Part shown: piece by piece, positions 35,995 through 45,229 of the stretch
Numbering within the stretch: the stretch's first letter is position 1
Layout of the letters: each line of letters starts with the position of its first letter
NCBI RefSeq assembly: GCF_001185345.1
Contig: NZ_KQ236746.1
Coordinates: 85,553 to 149,552 of the forward strand
Direction of reading: 5' to 3'
Length of the DNA stretch: 64,000 nucleotides
Origin: Dorea sp. D27
GTDB lineage: Bacteria; Bacillota; Clostridia; Lachnospirales; Lachnospiraceae
The notes under the pieces: generated by a model
What the model saw: only the letters and a program-made list of their open reading frames with translations
Told to the model about the DNA's origin: nothing
Databases searched by the model: none
Made by a program: the position numbers and the translations under genes

Positions 35995-37143
35995 ATGAAA
36001 AAATGGAAGATGCAAATGAAAAAAGCGGCGTCACTGCTTCTCGTCGGTGCGATGGTATTATCGCTGGCGGCTTGCGGCAGCAAAGGTTCGGATGGCAAAT
36101 CGGACAAGGAAGATAAGAAAGCAGACAAAAAGGCAGAGCAGGAAGGCCAGGATTTTACGAAGGACGTGTTGAAAGACCTTGCATTGAAGGAAGACGGAAC
36201 GCCGATTAAGGCGGCGATTACTGTTGCCGAGCTGGACAGCGAATATATCATCGCGGTACAGAAGTATATGCAGTACATACTGGAAGAGGCCGGGGCAGAC
36301 GTCACGGTGAGCAGCGCGGACGGAGACGCTGAGAACCAGTGCAACCAGATATACGACTTTATCGAAAAAGGCGTAGAAGTCGTGCTCATCCAGGCAGCCG
36401 ACAGCAACGCCGTGGCACCGGCAATCAAGGCATGTAACGATGCAGGAGTAAAAGTCATCGCGGTAAACAGGACTATCTACGGCGACTGCAAAGTTGACTA
36501 CAGCGTACTGATAGACGACAAGGCGATGGGCGAGATGTGTGCCAAATATATCGCGGACAACGCCTCCGGAAAAGGCACGAAAGTGACGACCATGCAGGGG
36601 ACGCTCGGAACTGCAACCGCAGATGACCGGGCCGAAGGATTTCATGCAGGCGTCCAGGCAAACGGGCTTGACAATATCAGGGACAATCCGTGTGACTGGT
36701 CTTCTGAGACAGCTATGGCAGCTATGAACGATGTGCTGACGACAGACTCTGATGTGGGCGCGGTATTCCTGCACAGCGACTGTATGCTGGCTGGTGTCGT
36801 ATCTGCCCTTACGCAGTCCGACAAGATGAAGAATGTAGGGGAAGACGGCCATGTCATGATCGTATCAATTGACGGAGCCGCATCTGCCCTGGACTATATC
36901 CGCCAGGATGTGCTGGACATGACAGTAGACAATTCTCCACTTGCTATGGCTACGATAGCGGCCAAAGCAGTATTGACGAAAGTAGTCAAAGGCGAAGACC
37001 TGGGCGGCAATGTAATCACGGTAGACGCGACGGTCATTACGAAAGACAATGTGGATGACGCCGCGTTCTGGGGCAACTTCAATGTCGACGACGGATACTG
37101 GAGCGAGACGGCAAGTGTCTGGGATCAGTACACGATTGAATAG
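35995..37143 (+). CDS. Binding lipoprotein of ribose-type ABC importer (sugar acid?)
   Basis: 382 residues. Signal peptide with lipobox SLAACGSK, a charged Lys/Asp linker, then a periplasmic-binding type 1 fold (AAITVAELDSEYIIAVQKYMQ; VEVVLIQAADSNAVAPAIKA). AAGGAGG precedes ATG 35995. It is the first gene of a long operon with dgoD, dgoK and dgoA, so the ligand is probably D-galactonate or a close sugar acid. This is notable because DgoT of enterobacteria is an MFS carrier. It is followed by an intercistronic hairpin, as in the importer operon at 9739. Confidence 0.88.
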   Translation: MKKWKMQMKKAASLLLVGAMVLSLAACGSKGSDGKSDKEDKKADKKAEQEGQDFTKDVLKDLALKEDGTPIKAAITVAELDSEYIIAVQKYMQYILEEAGADVTVSSADGDAENQCNQIYDFIEKGVEVVLIQAADSNAVAPAIKACNDAGVKVIAVNRTIYGDCKVDYSVLIDDKAMGEMCAKYIADNASGKGTKVTTMQGTLGTATADDRAEGFHAGVQANGLDNIRDNPCDWSSETAMAAMNDVLTTDSDVGAVFLHSDCMLAGVVSALTQSDKMKNVGEDGHVMIVSIDGAASALDYIRQDVLDMTVDNSPLAMATIAAKAVLTKVVKGEDLGGNVITVDATVITKDNVDDAAFWGNFNVDDGYWSETASVWDQYTIE

Positions 37144-37157
37144 GCTTCTCATAACAA

Positions 37158-37183
37158 AGAGGGTGTTGCAATATACACCCTCT
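37158..37183 (+). promoter_or_regulatory. Intercistronic stem-loop after the binding-protein gene
   Basis: Perfect 9-bp arms (AGAGGGTGT / ACACCCTCT) with an 8-nt loop lie 14 bp after the binding-protein stop and before the ATPase gene. There is no T run. As at 10803, this probably shields the abundant first cistron. Confidence 0.65.
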
Positions 37184-37214
37184 GACAATTCTATAATCGG
37201 AAAGGGAGTTAACT

Positions 37215-38708
37215 ATGGAAAAACAGGGTCTGATTATGAAAAGCATTGGAAAGCAGTTCAACGGTGTCACGGTGCTGGAAGGTGTCGACTTTGAAGTCCG
37301 TCCCGGCGAGATACATGGCCTGCTCGGGGAAAACGGAGCCGGCAAGTCTACTCTGATGAAGATTGTAAACGGCGTGCTGCAGCCGACTGCCGGGGAAATC
37401 CATATCGACGGAGAAAAGACGGCTTTCGATTCGCCCCATGCGGCGTCCGGGGCCGGCATCCGAATGGTTTATCAGGAACTTGACCTGTTTGCACATCTCA
37501 CGGTGGCAGAAAATATCTGCCAGGGAAATATACCGAAGAATAGCTTGCGACTCGTCAACTGGACGCGGATGCGGGAGATATCCCGTGAGCTGCTCGCGAC
37601 GATTGATGTGGATATAGACGTGGACGAGCGGCTGGACAGGCTCAGTATCGCCCAGCAGCAGATTGTGGCAATCGCAAGAGCACTGAATGGAAACTGTAAG
37701 ATTATCCTGCTGGATGAGCCGACTTCGGCTCTGCCCAAGAAGGATGTAGAAAATCTGTTTAAGATAGTAAGACAGCTGAAGGAAAAAAATATTTCCGTCG
37801 TCTTCATATCACACAAACTGGACGAGATGATGGAGATTACGGACCGTATCACCATTCTGAACAATGGAAGGAAGGTTGCCACGGTCGATACCGCGGACAT
37901 CAATGAAGATATTCTGGCTGAGATGGTCGTCGGCAGGACCATCAAGAATAAATATCCCAAGATTCGCTATAAGGCAGGAGAGACCTTGCTTAAGATGGAG
38001 CATGTATCCCTAAAGGGGCGGCTGCATGATGTGTCATTTGAACTGAAAAAGGGAGAGGTACTCGGAATCGTAGGGCTTCTCGGCGCCGGAAAGACAGAGA
38101 TAGCAAAAGCGCTGTTCGGCGTATATGGAAAAGGAAACAAACGGCTGACAGGCAATATATATATGAACGGCAAGGATGCAAGATTTGCCGCTCCTGCCCA
38201 GGCGGTAAAGGCCGGTATCGGATATATCTCAGAAGACAGAGGCTCTGAGGGGCTGCAGGTAGAGCAGGCCATTGACTTTAACATTTCGCTGGCGGCACTG
38301 AGAAAGATGAGCAGGCTGGGCCTTCTGAACCTGAAGAGGGAGAGGGAGACGAATACCCGCCTCATAGAGAAGCTTAAGATCAAGTGCGAGACTCCAAGGC
38401 AGAAGGTCAGCAGCTTAAGCGGAGGAAATCAGCAGAAGGTCGTCATCGCCAAGTGGTTCGCAACCCAGGCCAGGATCGTCGTGCTGGATGAACCGACGAG
38501 GGGCATCGACATTGGCGCCAAGGTAGAAGTCTACAACCTGATCAATGAGATGGTGGAAGCCGGAATCGGGGTGCTCCTGCTGTCCTCGGAAGTGCCGGAG
38601 GTGTTCGGCATGGCGGACCGTATACTTGTCCTGAAAGACGGGAAGATAACGGGCGAGATGGAGAACGGAAGCATCACCGAAGCGGAGCTTCAAAGACAAG
38701 TAATGTAA
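37215..38708 (+). CDS. Ribose-type ABC importer ATPase
   Basis: 497 residues, two ATPase domains. The first has Walker A GENGAGKST, Walker B IILLDEPTSALP and a divergent signature LSIAQQQIVAIAR. The second has GLLGAGKTE, a clean LSGGNQQKVVIAKW and VVLDEPTRGIDIGA. It powers the single permease encoded next, which presumably forms a homodimer, in contrast to the two-permease importer at 10869. AAGGGAG precedes ATG 37215. Confidence 0.93.
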   Translation: MEKQGLIMKSIGKQFNGVTVLEGVDFEVRPGEIHGLLGENGAGKSTLMKIVNGVLQPTAGEIHIDGEKTAFDSPHAASGAGIRMVYQELDLFAHLTVAENICQGNIPKNSLRLVNWTRMREISRELLATIDVDIDVDERLDRLSIAQQQIVAIARALNGNCKIILLDEPTSALPKKDVENLFKIVRQLKEKNISVVFISHKLDEMMEITDRITILNNGRKVATVDTADINEDILAEMVVGRTIKNKYPKIRYKAGETLLKMEHVSLKGRLHDVSFELKKGEVLGIVGLLGAGKTEIAKALFGVYGKGNKRLTGNIYMNGKDARFAAPAQAVKAGIGYISEDRGSEGLQVEQAIDFNISLAALRKMSRLGLLNLKRERETNTRLIEKLKIKCETPRQKVSSLSGGNQQKVVIAKWFATQARIVVLDEPTRGIDIGAKVEVYNLINEMVEAGIGVLLLSSEVPEVFGMADRILVLKDGKITGEMENGSITEAELQRQVM

Positions 38709-38729
38709 ATGACACGAAGGAGAAGAGAT

Positions 38730-39695
38730 ATGAATAAAAAAGTTAAACTCTTTATGAAATCGCAGGGGTCTGTTTTTCTTATACTGGTGCTCATGTGTCT
38801 GGTGGCGTCTTTATTCACCGATAAATTTTTTTCACCTTCCAACTTAAGCAATGTGCTGACTCAGTCTGTGACTTGCGGGATATCGGCGCTTGGGATGACC
38901 TTTGTCATATTGACGGGGGGGATAGATCTGTCGGTGGGCGGCTGCATCGTGTTCACAGCGACGATAGGCATGAAATTCCTGGCGGAGGGAACGGTGGGAG
39001 TCGGGACGGCTGTGCTTATGATGCTAGGGCTCGGCATACTGGTCGGCGTGTTCAACGGCTTCCTGATTACCGTACTGAAGATGCCGTCCTTCATAGCGAC
39101 GCTGGCTTCTTCAAGCGTGACGGCGGGACTTGCGCTTTATATATCTATGGGCAAGACCATCATAGGACTGCCGATTGAATACAGCGTCATAGGACTGAAG
39201 AAGGTGATGGGGCTGCCCATCTGCGTATGGATGATGTTTGCGCTTTACATCCTGTCATATATCGTACTGAAGTACACGGGGTACGGGCGCAAAGTATATG
39301 CCACCGGCAGCAACAGGAAATCGGCGTGGCTGAGCGGTATCAACGTAAGAATCGTAGAGTTCTCCGTCTATGTCATCAACGGACTTATGTCCGCTCTCGT
39401 AGGTATCGTCCTGACATCCAAGCTCTTGTCATCTACAAGCACGATCGGAAACGGCATGGAGGTTAACTCCATCGCGGCTGTCGTCATCGGGGGAGCGAGC
39501 ATGACAGGAGGGGAAGGTGGCGTGGCAGGGACGATTGTCGGGGCGCTTATACTGACAATCATAAGCAACGCCATGAACCTTATGAGTGTCAACGCATATC
39601 TGCAGGAAGTCGTGATGGGGCTTATTATCATCATCGCGCTGCTGTTCGATATGCTGCGGAAAGGATATATTTTCAGGAAACCAGATGAAGAGTAA
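38730..39695 (+). CDS. Ribose-type ABC importer permease
   Basis: About 321 residues with many membrane helices and the RbsC-family core (VILTGGIDLSVGGCIVFTATI; late SIAAVVIGGASMTGGEGGV). ATG 38730 has AAGGAGA seven to eight bases before it; an earlier ATG at 38709 directly follows the ATPase stop but lacks a site. It completes the importer of the galactonate locus. Confidence 0.93.
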   Translation: MNKKVKLFMKSQGSVFLILVLMCLVASLFTDKFFSPSNLSNVLTQSVTCGISALGMTFVILTGGIDLSVGGCIVFTATIGMKFLAEGTVGVGTAVLMMLGLGILVGVFNGFLITVLKMPSFIATLASSSVTAGLALYISMGKTIIGLPIEYSVIGLKKVMGLPICVWMMFALYILSYIVLKYTGYGRKVYATGSNRKSAWLSGINVRIVEFSVYVINGLMSALVGIVLTSKLLSSTSTIGNGMEVNSIAAVVIGGASMTGGEGGVAGTIVGALILTIISNAMNLMSVNAYLQEVVMGLIIIIALLFDMLRKGYIFRKPDEE

Positions 39696-39713
39696 GGGAA
39701 GGCGGTGAAACAT

Positions 39714-40400
39714 ATGTTGGTTGAATTAAGTTATATGATAGATGAAGATGTGCCGAAATGGCCTACGAATCCGGAAGAAAGGTATGATTACAATCAGGCG
39801 TTCCGGTTCGGGGACGGGTGTAACGCGTCATCCGTATACCATCATCTGCACACCGGGACGCATGTGGACGCGCCTTTCCACTTCGACGCGGCGGGAAAGA
39901 CGATCGACCAGATTCCGGTGGATGATTTCTACTACACTGCCCCGTTTGTGCTGGAGCTTAAGAAGGCAGGAGGGGAGCGGATAGAGCTTAAGGAACTGCA
40001 GGCGCATGAAAATGAGATTGCACGGTGTGACATACTCTTTATCTACACCGGGTATTCGGACTTGAGAGAGGGCAGCCCAGAGGCATTCGTGTCTGATTTC
40101 CCGTCCGTAGCTCCTGATGCGGCGCGGTATCTGAGAAAGCATTTTCCCGGACTTAAGGCGGTGGCTCTGGATTCTATCAGCTTTGACAGCGCAGTGACCG
40201 GGGCGATGGAAGGGTTTCCATCCCACCATGCATTGCTGGAGACGAACGAGGAGCAGAGGGAACGCACCCTCCTTCTGTATGAGGATGTCAACATTAAGAA
40301 GCTGATGGAACTGGAAGATAAGGTACGGGTGGTCTGCGCATTTCCTATAAGATTTGCGGGGCTGGAAGCCGGACCTGTGAATATGGTAGCAATAGTATAA
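39714..40400 (+). CDS. Cyclase-family metal hydrolase (kynurenine-formamidase-like)
   Basis: About 228 residues. The family's metal motif HLHTGTHVDAPFHF (HxGTHxDxPxHF) is intact, followed by SDFPSVAPDAARYL and a C-terminal FAGLEAGPVNMVAI. Members open amide or lactone-like rings (kynurenine formamidase, isatin hydrolase). In this operon it might open a sugar lactone, such as galactonolactone, to the free acid before dehydration; that is inference. An in-frame GTG at 39705 is an alternative start. Confidence 0.85.
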   Translation: MLVELSYMIDEDVPKWPTNPEERYDYNQAFRFGDGCNASSVYHHLHTGTHVDAPFHFDAAGKTIDQIPVDDFYYTAPFVLELKKAGGERIELKELQAHENEIARCDILFIYTGYSDLREGSPEAFVSDFPSVAPDAARYLRKHFPGLKAVALDSISFDSAVTGAMEGFPSHHALLETNEEQRERTLLLYEDVNIKKLMELEDKVRVVCAFPIRFAGLEAGPVNMVAIV

Positions 40401-40418
40401 AGAAAAGGAGCAGAAGTC

Positions 40419-41306
40419 ATGAAAAAATTAAAAGGTGTGGTACCTCCCATGATAACCCCATTCGACGAGGAAGGACGTCTGGATGAATATAATCTTCAGA
40501 AGCTGGTGGAATACCTGTCTCCAAAGGTAGACGGACTGTTCATCTGTGGATCTTACGGCTGCGGGCCGCTTATGACGCTTCAGGAACGGAAGCGGGTTGC
40601 AGAAGTCGTAAAGAAGTATTCCGCTCCTGATACGAAGATTGTCGTACATACAGGAGCGCTTACGACGAAAGAGACGACAGAGCTTACGCTCCATGCGGCT
40701 GAGACAGGCTGTGATGCCGCTGCTGCAGTCGGCCCTTATTATTTCCACTACGGAGATGAGGAACTGATCCGATATTATTCTGACGTGATTGAGGCGGCAG
40801 GGGAGAAGATACCGTTCTACGCATATCACAACCCGAAATTCCAAGGTTACGAGACGAGCCTTCATGTTATGAAGCAGCTGAAGAACGTAGGCCTGTCCGG
40901 CATCAAGGACGCTACCTTCGATTTGATGAACTATGCCGTCTACGAGCGGGAGCTTGTGGATGACAACTTCGACCTTGCGCTAGGGACAGAGGCGCTCTGG
41001 ATATCGGCTCACGCGCTCGGATGCCGTGCATATATCCCGGGTATCGGCAACGTATTCCCGGAACTGTGCCAAGAGATGTTTGAAGCTTCTATGAATGGCG
41101 AGAAGGATAAGGCGAGGGAGCTTCAGTTCTTGATCAATCAGCTTAGAGATATCATGTATCTTGCAGGTTCGACTCAGCTTGCCATCTATGCCATTGCAGA
41201 AATCAGGGGCATCATGACGGCTTATCCGCGCCGGCCGTTCCTGCCGCCGGCAGACGGGGAGAAGGGGGCTATCAAAGAAGCGCTTCAGGAACTGGGGGTA
41301 ATCTGA
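40419..41306 (+). CDS. DapA/NanA-family aldolase or dehydratase
   Basis: 295 residues, (beta/alpha)8 class I aldolase family. The Schiff-base lysine is in LSGIKDATFD and the tyrosine in PFYAYHNP. The substrate-carboxylate loop, GTTGE or GSTGE in well-known members, here reads GSYGCGPLM, so it should not be called dihydrodipicolinate synthase. In sugar-acid operons relatives cleave or dehydrate 2-keto-3-deoxy acids. With dgoA also present the operon holds two aldolase-type enzymes, suggesting two substrates or branches. It overlaps dgoK by one base (TGATG). Confidence 0.85.
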   Translation: MKKLKGVVPPMITPFDEEGRLDEYNLQKLVEYLSPKVDGLFICGSYGCGPLMTLQERKRVAEVVKKYSAPDTKIVVHTGALTTKETTELTLHAAETGCDAAAAVGPYYFHYGDEELIRYYSDVIEAAGEKIPFYAYHNPKFQGYETSLHVMKQLKNVGLSGIKDATFDLMNYAVYERELVDDNFDLALGTEALWISAHALGCRAYIPGIGNVFPELCQEMFEASMNGEKDKARELQFLINQLRDIMYLAGSTQLAIYAIAEIRGIMTAYPRRPFLPPADGEKGAIKEALQELGVI

Positions 41307-42331
41307 TGTATTACATTATCATTGACTGTGGAACGACCAATGCAAGAGCATATGTGGTGGGAGAGGACGGCAGCATAGCAGGACGGGCATCGAAGAAGGT
41401 AGGGGTGCGGGACACGTCCATCACAGGATCGAAGGTTGTGCTGACGGAAGGGCTTAAGGATACGGTTGCAAAAGCGGTGCAGGTTGCCGGCTTAGAAGAT
41501 AAGGATATCCGCGCGGTCTTTTCTTCCGGCATGATTACATCTGAAATCGGGCTCTGTGAGCTGCCACATCTGACGGCACCGTGCGGAGCTGAGGACCTGG
41601 CCGCGCATATGGAGCTTGTGGAAGGGCTTGACCTGTACGCAGGCAAGCCGGTCTATTTCGTGCGGGGTATCAAGAACAAGATGGCGGAAGACATAGAGAA
41701 CCCGTTTGCCGCGGCTGGCTGTCTGGATTTCATGCGTGGGGAGGAGACGCAGACGATGGGGATACTCCAGGACAAGGGCATCGTCCTTCCGGCAACAGTG
41801 GTGGTTCTCTCCTCGCATACGAAGTTCATATCCGTGGACAGCAGCGGGAAGATTCTCGGCAGCCTTACGACGATGAGCGGGCAGACGTTCGAGGCAGTAA
41901 AGAACAATACATTTCTTACAAAGTCGCTGGAAGATGACGGAAGCGGCGCCCCGGAGGGGTATTTTGATGAGGCTGTCGTTGAGCATGCAGCTTCGTGGAT
42001 CCGCACGGCAGGGCTTGTGCGTTCCTTCATGTTCCCTCGTTTTCTCGATGTGCTTCTTGATACAAAATGGTATGAAAGGCGTCTCTTCTTTGAAGCGCTC
42101 ATAGCGGCTGACGATATGCTCTCGCTGGGACAGATGGACATGTTCGGACTAGGGAGGCCGCACCGTTTTGTGCTTGTCGGCCTGAAAGAACGATGCAGGC
42201 TCTACGAGTATATCTTAAGAAAGGAATATGGAGAGATAGAGGTGTCAGCTATCTCGGATAAAGAGCAGGTTGACCGGCTGAGTATCGAGGGTATGCTCGC
42301 CATCGCAAAGAAGGCAGGGATTATAAGATGA
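41306..42331 (+). CDS. dgoK: 2-dehydro-3-deoxygalactonokinase
   Basis: 341 residues, intact. The N-terminal phosphate-binding motif IIIDCGTTNARAYVV, the SSGMITSEIGLCELPHL block and SSHTKFISVDSSGKI are as in DgoK. It phosphorylates 2-keto-3-deoxygalactonate at C6 with ATP, giving the substrate of DgoA. Its start overlaps the aldolase stop and its stop overlaps the dehydrogenase start (ATGATG), so these genes are tightly coupled. A frameshifted paralogue is at 33809-34815. Confidence 0.93.
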   Translation: MYYIIIDCGTTNARAYVVGEDGSIAGRASKKVGVRDTSITGSKVVLTEGLKDTVAKAVQVAGLEDKDIRAVFSSGMITSEIGLCELPHLTAPCGAEDLAAHMELVEGLDLYAGKPVYFVRGIKNKMAEDIENPFAAAGCLDFMRGEETQTMGILQDKGIVLPATVVVLSSHTKFISVDSSGKILGSLTTMSGQTFEAVKNNTFLTKSLEDDGSGAPEGYFDEAVVEHAASWIRTAGLVRSFMFPRFLDVLLDTKWYERRLFFEALIAADDMLSLGQMDMFGLGRPHRFVLVGLKERCRLYEYILRKEYGEIEVSAISDKEQVDRLSIEGMLAIAKKAGIIR

Positions 42332-43299
42332 TGAAAATAGTGATAGCGGATTATTATTATCCGGATCTGAAAGAAGAATACAAGGTGTTTGACCGGCTAG
42401 AAGAGGTGGAAGTTGTCGATTTGACAAAGATAGCAGAGGGCGGCATAAAAGACCCGGCTGCGCTCATTCCTTATGTGAAGGATGCGGATGCGCTTATCGT
42501 GCAGTTTGCAACAATAGACAAGTCTGTCATCGACAGTATGGAACGGTGCAAGGTGATTGCCAGGTATGCAATCGGGGTAGACACGATAGATGTAGAAGCG
42601 GCAGGAGCCAAAGGCATCTATGTGGCCAATGTGCCGGATTATTGTATCGGCGAAGTGGCGGATACGGCAATCGCCCACATCATGAATGCGCAGAGGAAGA
42701 TAGCGCTTGCCAACCGGCTTCTTCTGGCGAAGGAATTTGATATGGATAAGATAAGGCCGGTAAGGAGGATGGAGAATGAGGTCCTCTGCCTGATCGGATT
42801 TGGGCATATAGCCAGGAACGTGGCAGGAAAGATGAAGGCATTCTTCAAAGAGATCGTGGTATATGATCCATATGTTAAAGACTGTGCTTCCTATCCGGAA
42901 TTCAGGTTCCTTAGTTTTGAGGAAGCAGTCAGCGGGGCGGATGTCATCTCTCTTCATGTCCCGTTGAACGGCTCGACGGCGCATATGCTGTCCGATGGTG
43001 CGTTCCATATGATGAAGGATGGGGTGGCTGTCATCAATACAGCCCGAGGCGGGCTGATTGACGAGGCGGCCCTCATAAAAGCGCTGGACAGCGGAAAGGT
43101 AGGGTATTGCGGACTGGATGTCGCAGCGACCGAAGACTTTGCACATTCCCCGCTGCTGTCAATGGAACATGTGCTTCTGACGCCTCATATGGGCTGGTGT
43201 TCAGAAGAAGCGATTGTGGAATTACAGCGCAAGACGGCTGAAAATGTTGCAGAGACGCTGCTGAACGGGAAACCCAGGTATTGTGTCAATAAGATATAA
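42328..43299 (+). CDS. D-isomer-specific 2-hydroxyacid dehydrogenase (right copy)
   Basis: 323 residues. NAD-binding motif CLIGFGHIARNVAGKM; catalytic arginine in NTARGGLID, glutamate in DVAATED (the E keeps its family spacing although the usual EEEP context is gone) and histidine in TPHMGW. Paralogous to the left copy at 32848 but clearly diverged. It is coupled to dgoK by a four-base overlap. The reaction is unknown; a redox step on a galactonate-related keto or hydroxy acid is likely from context. Confidence 0.9.
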   Translation: MMKIVIADYYYPDLKEEYKVFDRLEEVEVVDLTKIAEGGIKDPAALIPYVKDADALIVQFATIDKSVIDSMERCKVIARYAIGVDTIDVEAAGAKGIYVANVPDYCIGEVADTAIAHIMNAQRKIALANRLLLAKEFDMDKIRPVRRMENEVLCLIGFGHIARNVAGKMKAFFKEIVVYDPYVKDCASYPEFRFLSFEEAVSGADVISLHVPLNGSTAHMLSDGAFHMMKDGVAVINTARGGLIDEAALIKALDSGKVGYCGLDVAATEDFAHSPLLSMEHVLLTPHMGWCSEEAIVELQRKTAENVAETLLNGKPRYCVNKI

Positions 43300-43319
43300 G
43301 CTGCAGGAGGGCAATGAAA

Positions 43320-43979
43320 ATGGATATGTATCCTATTATATCAGAACATCCGGTGCTGGCCATTTTCAGAAATGTTCCGCCGGAGCTTACGATAGATTAT
43401 GCAGAAGCTGTCGTAAAGGGAGGAATCTCGTTTTTTGAAATCGCGCTTAACAGCGCGGACGGCATCGGGCAGATCAAGGCGCTTCGGAATCATTTTGGAG
43501 ACAGATGTATGATAGGAGCAGGCACGGCGATTACCGTGGAGTCAGCCAGGGAGGCGCTCGACGCGGGCGCACAGTTCCTCCTGACGCCGGGCACCCCGCT
43601 GGATGTGCTGCAATACTGCGCCGGCAATGATATCCCCCTTCTGCCTGGGGTCCTGACGCCGAGCGACGTGGCGGTAAGCCTGCAGTTCGGATTCAAAACG
43701 ATGAAGCTGTTTCCGGCCAGGAGCGTGCCGCCAGGATATGTAAAGGCGTTGAAGGGACCGTACGATGACACGGACTATATTGCCATCGGCGGAGTGTCTC
43801 CTTCCAACATCGGACTATTTTTTGAAGAGGGCTATGCCGGTGTCGGGATGGCAGGGGGGCTGATGCCGGAAGAGATGGTAAAGAACGAGAAGTGGGAGGA
43901 AGGTGCGGAATATATCCGTTCGCTTTTAGAAAGTATCCATATACAGGACAAGAAGGGAATGTGCCATGAAGATAGCTGA
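43320..43979 (+). CDS. dgoA: 2-dehydro-3-deoxy-6-phosphogalactonate aldolase (KDPG aldolase family)
   Basis: About 219 residues. The aldolase core is visible: glutamate in FFEIALNSADG, MIGAGTAITVESAREALDAGAQF, and the Schiff-base lysine in MKLFPARSVPPGYVKALKGP. It splits 2-keto-3-deoxy-6-phosphogalactonate into pyruvate and glyceraldehyde 3-phosphate. ATG 43320 has GGAGG nine bases before it; ATG 43314 in the same frame is only three bases away. It overlaps dgoD by 14 bases. Confidence 0.92.
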   Translation: MDMYPIISEHPVLAIFRNVPPELTIDYAEAVVKGGISFFEIALNSADGIGQIKALRNHFGDRCMIGAGTAITVESAREALDAGAQFLLTPGTPLDVLQYCAGNDIPLLPGVLTPSDVAVSLQFGFKTMKLFPARSVPPGYVKALKGPYDDTDYIAIGGVSPSNIGLFFEEGYAGVGMAGGLMPEEMVKNEKWEEGAEYIRSLLESIHIQDKKGMCHEDS

Positions 43980-45114
43980 GGTAAATACGTATACGGTCCG
44001 TCCGCGGTGGGGGTTTGTAGAGATAGTCACAGATGACGGCCTGACCGGATGGGGCGAGCCTGTCCTGGAAGGGCATGTGGGCGCCGTGCTGGCATGCGTG
44101 AAGGAGATGTCGGATTACCTGTACGGAAGGAATCCGCTGCAGATTGAAGACATATGGACGATGCTTTACCGGGCCGGCTTTTATCGGGGCGGCGGTGTGC
44201 TTATGAGCGCTATCGCAGGAATAGACCAGGCATTATGGGATATCAAGGGAAAGTATTACAACGCACCGGTGTATGAGCTGCTCGGCGGCGCATGCCGGAG
44301 CAGGATAAAGGTGTACAGCTGGATTGGGGGAGACCGTCCTTCTGATGTGGAAAAGGCGGCACTAGAAAAGAAAGCGGAAGGATTTCAGGCTGTCAAGATG
44401 AATGCGACGGAAGAATTGCAGATGATTGACAGCTATGAGAAGATTGACGCTGTACTCGAACGGACGGCTGCAGTGAGGGAGGCTTGTGGAAAATACTTTG
44501 GCATCGCCATCGATTTTCATGGAAGGGTGCACAGGCCGATGGCGAAGGTTCTGGCGAAAAAGCTGGAGGAATTCGATCCCATGTTCATCGAGGAGCCTGT
44601 CCTGTGCGAGCATATGGAGGCGTTTTCTGAGATTGCCTCATGCTGTAATATTCCTATCGCCACAGGGGAACGGCTTTTTACAAAATATGATTTCAAGCGT
44701 CTCCTGTCGGCGGGCGGCGTCTCTGTCGTCCAGCCGGATCTGAGTCATGCAGGAGGAATCACGGAGGTGCGGAAGATTGCAGCTATGGCGGAAGCGCATG
44801 ATGTGGCGCTGGCCCCTCACTGCCCGCTTGGACCTATTGCATTGGGCAGCTGCTTCCAGATCGATGCGTGCTCGTACAGTGCTGTCATCCAGGAGCAGAG
44901 CATGGGCATCCACTATAATGTTGGCAGGTCGGTACTGGACTATGTCCACAATAAGGAGGACTTCTGCTTTGAGGACGGGTTTGCGCATCTGCCGCATCTG
45001 CCGGGAATCGGCGTCGATATTGATAAGGAGCTTGTGATCAGTGAAAACATGTCGCCTCACGCATGGAAGAATCCGGTTTGGCGTCACGAGGACGGTTCCG
45101 TGGCAGAATGGTAG
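43966..45114 (+). CDS. dgoD: D-galactonate dehydratase
   Basis: 382 residues, mandelate racemase branch of the enolase superfamily. It follows the E. coli DgoD pattern along its whole length: MYRAGFYRGG-like LYRAGFYRGGG, SAIAGIDQALWDIKGK, the metal ligands in IDFHGR, FIEEPVL and ATGER, the catalytic histidine in APHCPLGPIAL, and the ending WRHEDGSVAEW. It dehydrates D-galactonate to 2-keto-3-deoxygalactonate, the first step of the De Ley-Doudoroff route completed by dgoK and dgoA. Last gene of the operon; a terminator follows. Confidence 0.95.
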   Translation: MKIAEVNTYTVRPRWGFVEIVTDDGLTGWGEPVLEGHVGAVLACVKEMSDYLYGRNPLQIEDIWTMLYRAGFYRGGGVLMSAIAGIDQALWDIKGKYYNAPVYELLGGACRSRIKVYSWIGGDRPSDVEKAALEKKAEGFQAVKMNATEELQMIDSYEKIDAVLERTAAVREACGKYFGIAIDFHGRVHRPMAKVLAKKLEEFDPMFIEEPVLCEHMEAFSEIASCCNIPIATGERLFTKYDFKRLLSAGGVSVVQPDLSHAGGITEVRKIAAMAEAHDVALAPHCPLGPIALGSCFQIDACSYSAVIQEQSMGIHYNVGRSVLDYVHNKEDFCFEDGFAHLPHLPGIGVDIDKELVISENMSPHAWKNPVWRHEDGSVAEW

Positions 45115-45160
45115 GACAGAGGATAGGACGGCTGCCTGTCTCAAAGCCGCTGACAATAAA

Positions 45161-45206
45161 AAAGCATTGACTGTAACCGGGGTTGGTTACGGCAATGCTT
45201 TTTTCA
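45161..45206 (+). terminator. Rho-independent terminator after dgoD
   Basis: A two-part stem (AAAGCATTG/CAATGCTTT outside, GTAACC/GGTTAC inside) is followed by six T residues overlapping the outer arm. It closes the operon that begins at 35995. Confidence 0.85.
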
Positions 45207-45229
45207 TTATCACTTGATTAAAAAACCGA

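Noticed and set aside
40419..41306. Dihydrodipicolinate synthase dapA
   Set aside because: The substrate loop GTTGE is replaced by GSYGC and the gene sits in a sugar-acid operon.
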